Origin: Alteromonas antoniana
GTDB lineage: Bacteria > Pseudomonadota > Gammaproteobacteria > Enterobacterales > Alteromonadaceae
Length of the DNA: 64,000 nt
Assembly: GCF_019249295.1 (NCBI RefSeq)
Contig: NZ_JAESDH010000007.1
Location: forward strand, 124,001-188,000
Direction of reading: 5' to 3'
A model generated the notes under the pieces. That model did no database searches, was not told where the DNA came from, and saw nothing but the letters and a program-made list of their open reading frames with translations. Shown here piece after piece: positions 57,991 through 64,000 of this stretch. Each line of letters begins with the position of its first letter. Position 1 is the stretch's first letter. The translations under genes were made by a program, and so were the position numbers.

Positions 57991-58938
57991 TTATGGTCGC
58001 TGCATTGCCAGTGTGAGCTCAAACGCCATTCTGGCCGCCAGACGTGCGGTCTTGCCACTTTTGTCATAAGTCGGGTTGAGTTCTGCAATATCGCTAAGTG
58101 CCCAGCGTATATTATGTTCTCTGACAACCTCACTTAGCTTCCTGAGAAAACGGATCACCGCAGCAGGTTCTACACCGATTGCTGCGGGCGCGCTGACCCC
58201 CGGTGCAGACGATGCAGGAAATGCATCCATACAAATGGTCACGTACAGGGAGTCTATGTTACTTAACATCGGGGCAATGCTTGCTATCGCCGCGGCATCG
58301 GTAAAGGCATAGTCTGGCAATACCGTTGTGCCTGACTGTTCGGCATAGTTAAACAGCGCTTGCGTATTTGAAGCTTCTGAGACGCCTAAACAGCAATATT
58401 GAAAAGGGATACCCCGTGCATTACTGTATTCGGCAATTTGCCTGAAAGGCGTGCCTGACGACGTCACTTCATCACAGCAGCGCAAATCCAGATGCGCATC
58501 CAGATTGATAATGCCTATTCGCTTAGTGCTGTCTGCGTGGTGAAGGCCTTGCCAGCTCGCCCACGCTATATCATGACCGCCGCCCAAGCCAAGCACTGTG
58601 CTGCCGCGCTGGAGCAAGTCTGAGATCTGTGCGGCGAAATTACGCTGTGTAGCGTCCAGGCTGTCTGCCACGTCGCTATCGCCTTGGTCCCAGATCTGGC
58701 CTGATAACTGCCAGGGCAGATTGGCCATTGCTTGTCTGAGCGCGTTGGGGCCGCCTGATGCGCCAACCCGACCTTTGTTTGCCTGAACACCGCTGTCATT
58801 AGGATAGCCGAGTAGTACAGTATCGCCTTTACCGATATCCTGAGCAGCACTGCAAGGGCGCACAACCTGATGCCAGCGAAAGCCCGCTGAGCCATCCTCT
58901 GAGTCAGTCCTGCCTGTCCACAAAGCGTTATGCGACAT
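57991..58938 (-). CDS. hutG: formimidoylglutamase HutG
   Basis: Arginase-fold manganese enzyme that hydrolyses N-formimidoyl-L-glutamate to glutamate and formamide, the last step of this histidine pathway. The 315-residue protein has the metal motifs LGLGGGHDIAWAS and INLDAHLDLR. The third motif reads ICMDAFPASSAPGVSAPAA: the first of the two Asp usually found there (xDxD) is Cys. The ATG at 58938 overlaps the end of hutI by 11 bp and matches the family N terminus; the frame itself opens 13 codons upstream. It is the second gene of the hutI-hutG transcript. Confidence 0.93.
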   Translation of the reverse strand: MSHNALWTGRTDSEDGSAGFRWHQVVRPCSAAQDIGKGDTVLLGYPNDSGVQANKGRVGASGGPNALRQAMANLPWQLSGQIWDQGDSDVADSLDATQRNFAAQISDLLQRGSTVLGLGGGHDIAWASWQGLHHADSTKRIGIINLDAHLDLRCCDEVTSSGTPFRQIAEYSNARGIPFQYCCLGVSEASNTQALFNYAEQSGTTVLPDYAFTDAAAIASIAPMLSNIDSLYVTICMDAFPASSAPGVSAPAAIGVEPAAVIRFLRKLSEVVREHNIRWALSDIAELNPTYDKSGKTARLAARMAFELTLAMQRP

Positions 58939-60133
58939 GTTTGCCCCCGGCAATAATGGTGTGTGGCCGGTATCCATTTATCTCATAAATCAGAGAGGCC
59001 GGGGAGGGCATATCCCACAATGTGAGATCTGCGCGTTTGCCAGTGGCAATCTCACCACGATCATGAAGACCTAACGCTCTCGCGCCGTTGATGGTTATGC
59101 CTCTGAGCGCCTCTTCAACTGTAAGGCCAAAAAACAAACTTGCCATATTGGCGCAGGTGAGCAGCGAAGCGACGGGTGAGGTGCCTGGGTTCATGTCTGT
59201 GGCCACTGCCATATCCACGCCGGCTTCACGCAGCGCCTGAACGGGCGGCTTTTGGGTTTCCTTTAAGTAATAATAGGCTCCTGGTAAGAGTACCGCGACG
59301 GTGCCAGCTGCTGCTAACGTGGCGACATCGCTCTCCTGCAGGTATTCGATATGGTCCACAGAGAGGGCTTGAAATTCGCAGGCAAGCACAGCACCTTTGC
59401 TGTCACTTAACTGCTCAACATGACCTTTCACCGGCAACCCTGCATCGCGAGCGGCCTCAAAAACCCGGCGCGTCTGTTTAAGAGAAAACCCAACGGTTTC
59501 GCAAAATACGTCTACCGCATCGGCAAGTTTCTCTTTTGCCACTTTCGGGATCATTACCTGACAAACAAAATCAATATATTCATCGGCACGTAAATCGTTG
59601 TCCGGTGGTAATGCGTGTGCGCCCAGATACGTTTTTATCACACTGATGTCGAGCTTATCTGCAACTGCGCCGGCAACAGTAAGCATTTTCAGCTCAGTGT
59701 CTTCATCCAGACCGTACCCGGATTTAATTTCCAGTGTAGTCACACCTTCTTCCCGCAATCGTCTGGCGCGACGAAGTGTCTGTGTGATTAATTTTTCTGC
59801 TGACGAATTTCTGGTTGCGCGGACACTACTCTTAATTCCTCCTCCCCGGCGGCTGATTTCTTCATAGCTGACGCCATCGAGACGTTGTGCAAATTCCTCT
59901 GAACGGTCGCCACCGTAAACCAGGTGAGTGTGACAGTCTACAAAACCAGGAAGGCACCAGTCGCCATTGGCCTCAATCACGGTTTCGTTTGGTTGTGCGG
60001 ACAGATTGCTCCCGATTTCCTGAATGATCCCGTCAGTTACCCGGATATCGGTCTCTTCGAGCAAGCCAAAATGTTTTTCGCTGCCAGACTGCATTGAGGC
60101 AATCCGGGCATTGCGGATGAGCAGGTTGTTCAT
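58928..60133 (-). CDS. hutI: imidazolonepropionase HutI
   Basis: Amidohydrolase opening the imidazolone ring to give N-formimidoyl-glutamate, third step of histidine degradation. The 401-residue protein has the metal-binding FVDCHTHLVYGGDR, the EIKSGYGLDEDTELKML stretch, GHVEQLSD with a metal His, and ATDMNPGTSP with the metal Asp. The start at 60133 has a GGAGGG ribosome site; an in-frame ATG 24 bp upstream is less likely. Transcribed divergently from hutC. Confidence 0.96.
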   Translation of the reverse strand: MNNLLIRNARIASMQSGSEKHFGLLEETDIRVTDGIIQEIGSNLSAQPNETVIEANGDWCLPGFVDCHTHLVYGGDRSEEFAQRLDGVSYEEISRRGGGIKSSVRATRNSSAEKLITQTLRRARRLREEGVTTLEIKSGYGLDEDTELKMLTVAGAVADKLDISVIKTYLGAHALPPDNDLRADEYIDFVCQVMIPKVAKEKLADAVDVFCETVGFSLKQTRRVFEAARDAGLPVKGHVEQLSDSKGAVLACEFQALSVDHIEYLQESDVATLAAAGTVAVLLPGAYYYLKETQKPPVQALREAGVDMAVATDMNPGTSPVASLLTCANMASLFFGLTVEEALRGITINGARALGLHDRGEIATGKRADLTLWDMPSPASLIYEINGYRPHTIIAGGKHVA

Positions 60134-60165
60134 CGATCCCTCCGGGTTCGTTAGCATGTTTTTTT

Positions 60166-60211
60166 AGTCTACTTGGCTATACTTGTATATACAAGTTGTT
60201 GCGAGTACAGT
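60166..60211. promoter_or_regulatory. shared HutC operator and divergent hut promoters
   Basis: A perfect 16-bp palindrome ACTTGTATATACAAGT (60181-60196) lies between hutI and hutC. Because it is symmetric it supplies a TTGTAT -35 box to both strands: rightward 60183-60188 with -10 TACAGT (60206-60211), leftward 60194-60189 with -10 TAGACT (60171-60166), each with a 17-bp spacer. TTGTATATACAA is the type of site bound by HutC repressors. Bound HutC would block both units at once, and urocanate should relieve it. Confidence 0.85.
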
Positions 60212-60240
60212 GTTCCCAAAACATCAGGAGGATCTGGCAT

Positions 60241-60942
60241 ATGCAGCCGCGTTTTATCGCCATTAAATCGGCGCTGGTTGACGATATTGAGCATGGGCGT
60301 CTGGCGCCCGGCGACCAGGTGGAGTCTGAAAATCAGTTGGCGCAGCGCTTTGAAGTCAGTCGCATGACCGCTCGCAGAGCGCTGTCTGAGCTTGTGGCTG
60401 AAGGGATCCTCGCAAGAACCCAGGGCGTCGGAACCTTTGTAGCAGATAGCCGGCCGATGAGTTCGATGCTGACGATTAAAGGCATCAAGGACGAAATCCT
60501 TGCCCGGGGTCATGATTACCAGTGTCGTGTTGTGACCAGAGAAAAGCGGGTAGCAACGCCCTCTGAAAGCCGATGGTTGGGGGTTAAAGAGGCCAGCCCG
60601 GTCTATTTTACCTCACTTATTCATTATGAAAATGCGTTACCGGTTCAGCTTGAGAACCGTTGGGTGAATCCGCACTGGGCTCCGGATTACCTGAAACAAG
60701 ACTTCACGGCTATGACGCCCAATTATTATTTAAATCAGGTTGCGCCATTAACGGAAGCCGATCATGTAGTTTCAGCTGTGCTGCCAGAGAATGACACAGC
60801 GGAAAAGCTGATGATCACGCCCTCCTCTCCCTGCCTGCAAATTAACCGACGTACCTACAGCGCGCGGGGCATCGTAAGCGTGGCGACGCTTACGCACCCA
60901 GGTGAACGATACCGTTTGGGTGGACATCTTGATTTTACCTAA
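60241..60942 (+). CDS. hutC: histidine utilisation repressor HutC (GntR family)
   Basis: Transcription repressor of 233 residues: an N-terminal winged-helix domain (about residues 5-70, with ENQLAQRFEVSRMTARRAL) and a C-terminal UTRA effector domain that in this family senses urocanate. It starts at the ATG at 60241, preceded by AGGAGG; the open frame from 60196 begins inside the operator and is rejected. It is the first gene of hutC-hutU-hutH and lies beside the palindrome it should bind, so it is probably autoregulated. Confidence 0.95.
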   Translation: MQPRFIAIKSALVDDIEHGRLAPGDQVESENQLAQRFEVSRMTARRALSELVAEGILARTQGVGTFVADSRPMSSMLTIKGIKDEILARGHDYQCRVVTREKRVATPSESRWLGVKEASPVYFTSLIHYENALPVQLENRWVNPHWAPDYLKQDFTAMTPNYYLNQVAPLTEADHVVSAVLPENDTAEKLMITPSSPCLQINRRTYSARGIVSVATLTHPGERYRLGGHLDFT

Positions 60943-60967
60943 TACCAATCCGTAAGGAGAAACTGTT

Positions 60968-62643
<1,676 letters not shown>

Positions 62644-62644
<1 letters not shown>

Positions 62645-64000
62645 TGACCTCAGTATTTACCCTGACACCGGGGCAGCTATCGCTTGATGACTGTCGCGCG
62701 TGTTTTCGTCAGCACCGGCCCATAGCGCTGGCTGATGATGCGTTCGATGCGATTCATGCCGCGCAGCAAACCGTGACCGATGTGCTGAAAGCGGGGCGCA
62801 CCGTGTACGGCATTAATACCGGCTTTGGTTTGCTGGCAAACACCCGGATTGCAGAAGACGAACTTGAATTATTACAGCGCAGCATCGTGCTTTCCCATGC
62901 GGCCGGTATCGGTGCCTTCATGCAGGCATCGACGGTTCGCCTGCTAATGCTGCTGAAAATCAACTCGCTATCACGGGGTTTTTCCGGCATCAGACTGGAA
63001 GTCATTGAAGCCCTTATCACACTTTATAACGCACAGATTTGGCCAGCCATACCGCAAAAAGGGTCGGTAGGGGCATCTGGCGACCTTGCGCCGCTGGCTC
63101 ATATGAGCGCCGTATTGTTGGGCGAGGGAGAGGTGTTTGTCGACGGAGTGCGTCGTCCTGCAGCTGACGGGCTGAAAAAAGCGGGGCTGGAACCCATTGC
63201 ACTGGCCCCCAAAGAAGGGCTGGCCCTTCTTAACGGTACACAGGCGTCAACAGCGTTTGCATTAGAAGGGCTGTTTTATGCAGAAAATGCCCTTTACAGT
63301 AGCCTGGCTATAGGCTCGTTGAGCGTAGAAGCGGCGCTGGGTTCGCGGGTGCCATTTGATGCGCGTATTCACGCTGTGCGTGGCCATCAGGCGCAGTCGG
63401 ATATCGCTGCCTGTTTTCGCACGCTGCTGGATAAATCTGATATTGGTCACTCTCATGAGGGCTGCGAAAAAGTGCAGGATCCTTATTCGTTGCGTTGTCA
63501 GCCACAGGTGCTCGGTGCGTGTTTGCAACAACTCCGGTACGCTGCACAAACGCTGGAAACGGAAGCTAACGGTGTGTCAGACAACCCGCTGGTATTTGCC
63601 GATTCGCAGGATATCCTCTCCGGTGGCAATTTCCATGCTGAAGCGGTAGCAATGGCGGCAGATATGATTGCCATCGCACTCTCTGAGATAGGTTCACTCT
63701 CAGAGCGGCGAATGGCGCTGCTGATTGATTCAAACCTAAGCGGGCTACCGCCGTTTCTGGTGGAAAACGGCGGCGTGAATTCGGGGTTTATGATTGCGCA
63801 GGTCACCTGCGCCGCACTTGCCAGTGAAAACAAAACGCTGGCACATCCGGCCTCAATAGACTCCTTGCCTACATCAGCCAATCAGGAGGATCATGTCTCG
63901 ATGGCTACCTTTGCAGGCCGGCGCTTAAAAGATATCTTTGAGAATGTGGCCGGCATCTTAGCCATTGAATGGCTGGCCGCGGGGCAGGGCGTCGACTTTC
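62644..64000 (+). CDS. hutH: histidine ammonia-lyase HutH, 3'-truncated by window edge
   Basis: Deaminates histidine to urocanate and ammonia, the first step of the pathway. The frame is open from the ATG at 62644 to the last base, giving 452 of about 510 codons. The MIO prosthetic group forms from A144-S145-G146 in [27 protein letters not shown] contains the catalytic Tyr. Other family stretches are [13 protein letters not shown] and [18 protein letters not shown]. The ATG overlaps the hutU stop (TAATG), so the two are translationally coupled. Confidence 0.96.

Overview
The window is chromosomal DNA of a gram-negative gammaproteobacterium, most likely a marine Alteromonadaceae member (Alteromonas or a close relative). 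This is inferred from protein similarity and gene order. The order pnp-nlpI, cysZ/smc-zipA-ligA, comEC-msbA-lpxK-ycaR-kdsB, gltA/sdhCDAB-sucABCD and hutIG/hutCUH are all proteobacterial neighbourhoods. The two very long TonB-dependent receptors with a secreted pullulanase are typical of marine polysaccharide users. About 40 protein genes are visible, densely packed on both strands. I saw no rRNA, tRNA, CRISPR array, prophage or intact transposase.

Layout. 1-5253: 3' part of pnp, a DUF1244 gene, cdd, nlpI and a Sel1-like protein carrying a zinc-protease motif. 5643-13782: cysZ divergent from smc-zipA-ligA (sulfate uptake, chromosome organisation, division, DNA ligation). 13876-20689: a DUF2062 gene divergent from comEC, then msbA-lpxK-ycaR-kdsB for lipid A and Kdo supply. 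20731-22382: an overlapping SDR/kelch gene pair. 22449-22719: a 263-bp non-coding element with IS5-like inverted ends, flanked by TTAA. 22723-29686: rimO, two small uncharacterised genes, tcdA, lhgO, a glutathionyl-hydroquinone reductase and a pirin. 29862-32753: manC-manB making GDP-mannose precursors. 32894-45309: a DUF3429 gene and gltA facing the sdhCDAB and sucABCD genes, that is, most of the TCA cycle from citrate synthase through 2-oxoglutarate, succinyl-CoA and succinate to fumarate. The E3 subunit gene (lpd) is not here.

45991-56773 is the most accessory-looking block: two TonB-dependent receptors and a lipoprotein pullulanase. Both receptor genes have the same palindrome (TGAATACGTATGCA) exactly 5 nt upstream of a candidate -35 box, and the same 13-nt leader around the start region. 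They look like one alpha-glucan uptake and degradation regulon. 57125-64000 holds a patatin-like hydrolase and the histidine utilisation genes hutG-hutI, facing hutC-hutU-hutH (hutH runs off the window). A perfect 16-bp palindrome lies between the two units and overlaps the -35 boxes of both divergent promoters.

Most of the window is conserved housekeeping DNA. The observations most worth following are the structured IS5-derived miniature element, the shared receptor promoter architecture with a possible MGHP leader ORF, the Sel1/HExxHxxGxxD protein beside nlpI, the triplicated C-terminal modules of the pullulanase, and an unusual metal-site residue in HutG. I found no convincing new defence or mobile system.
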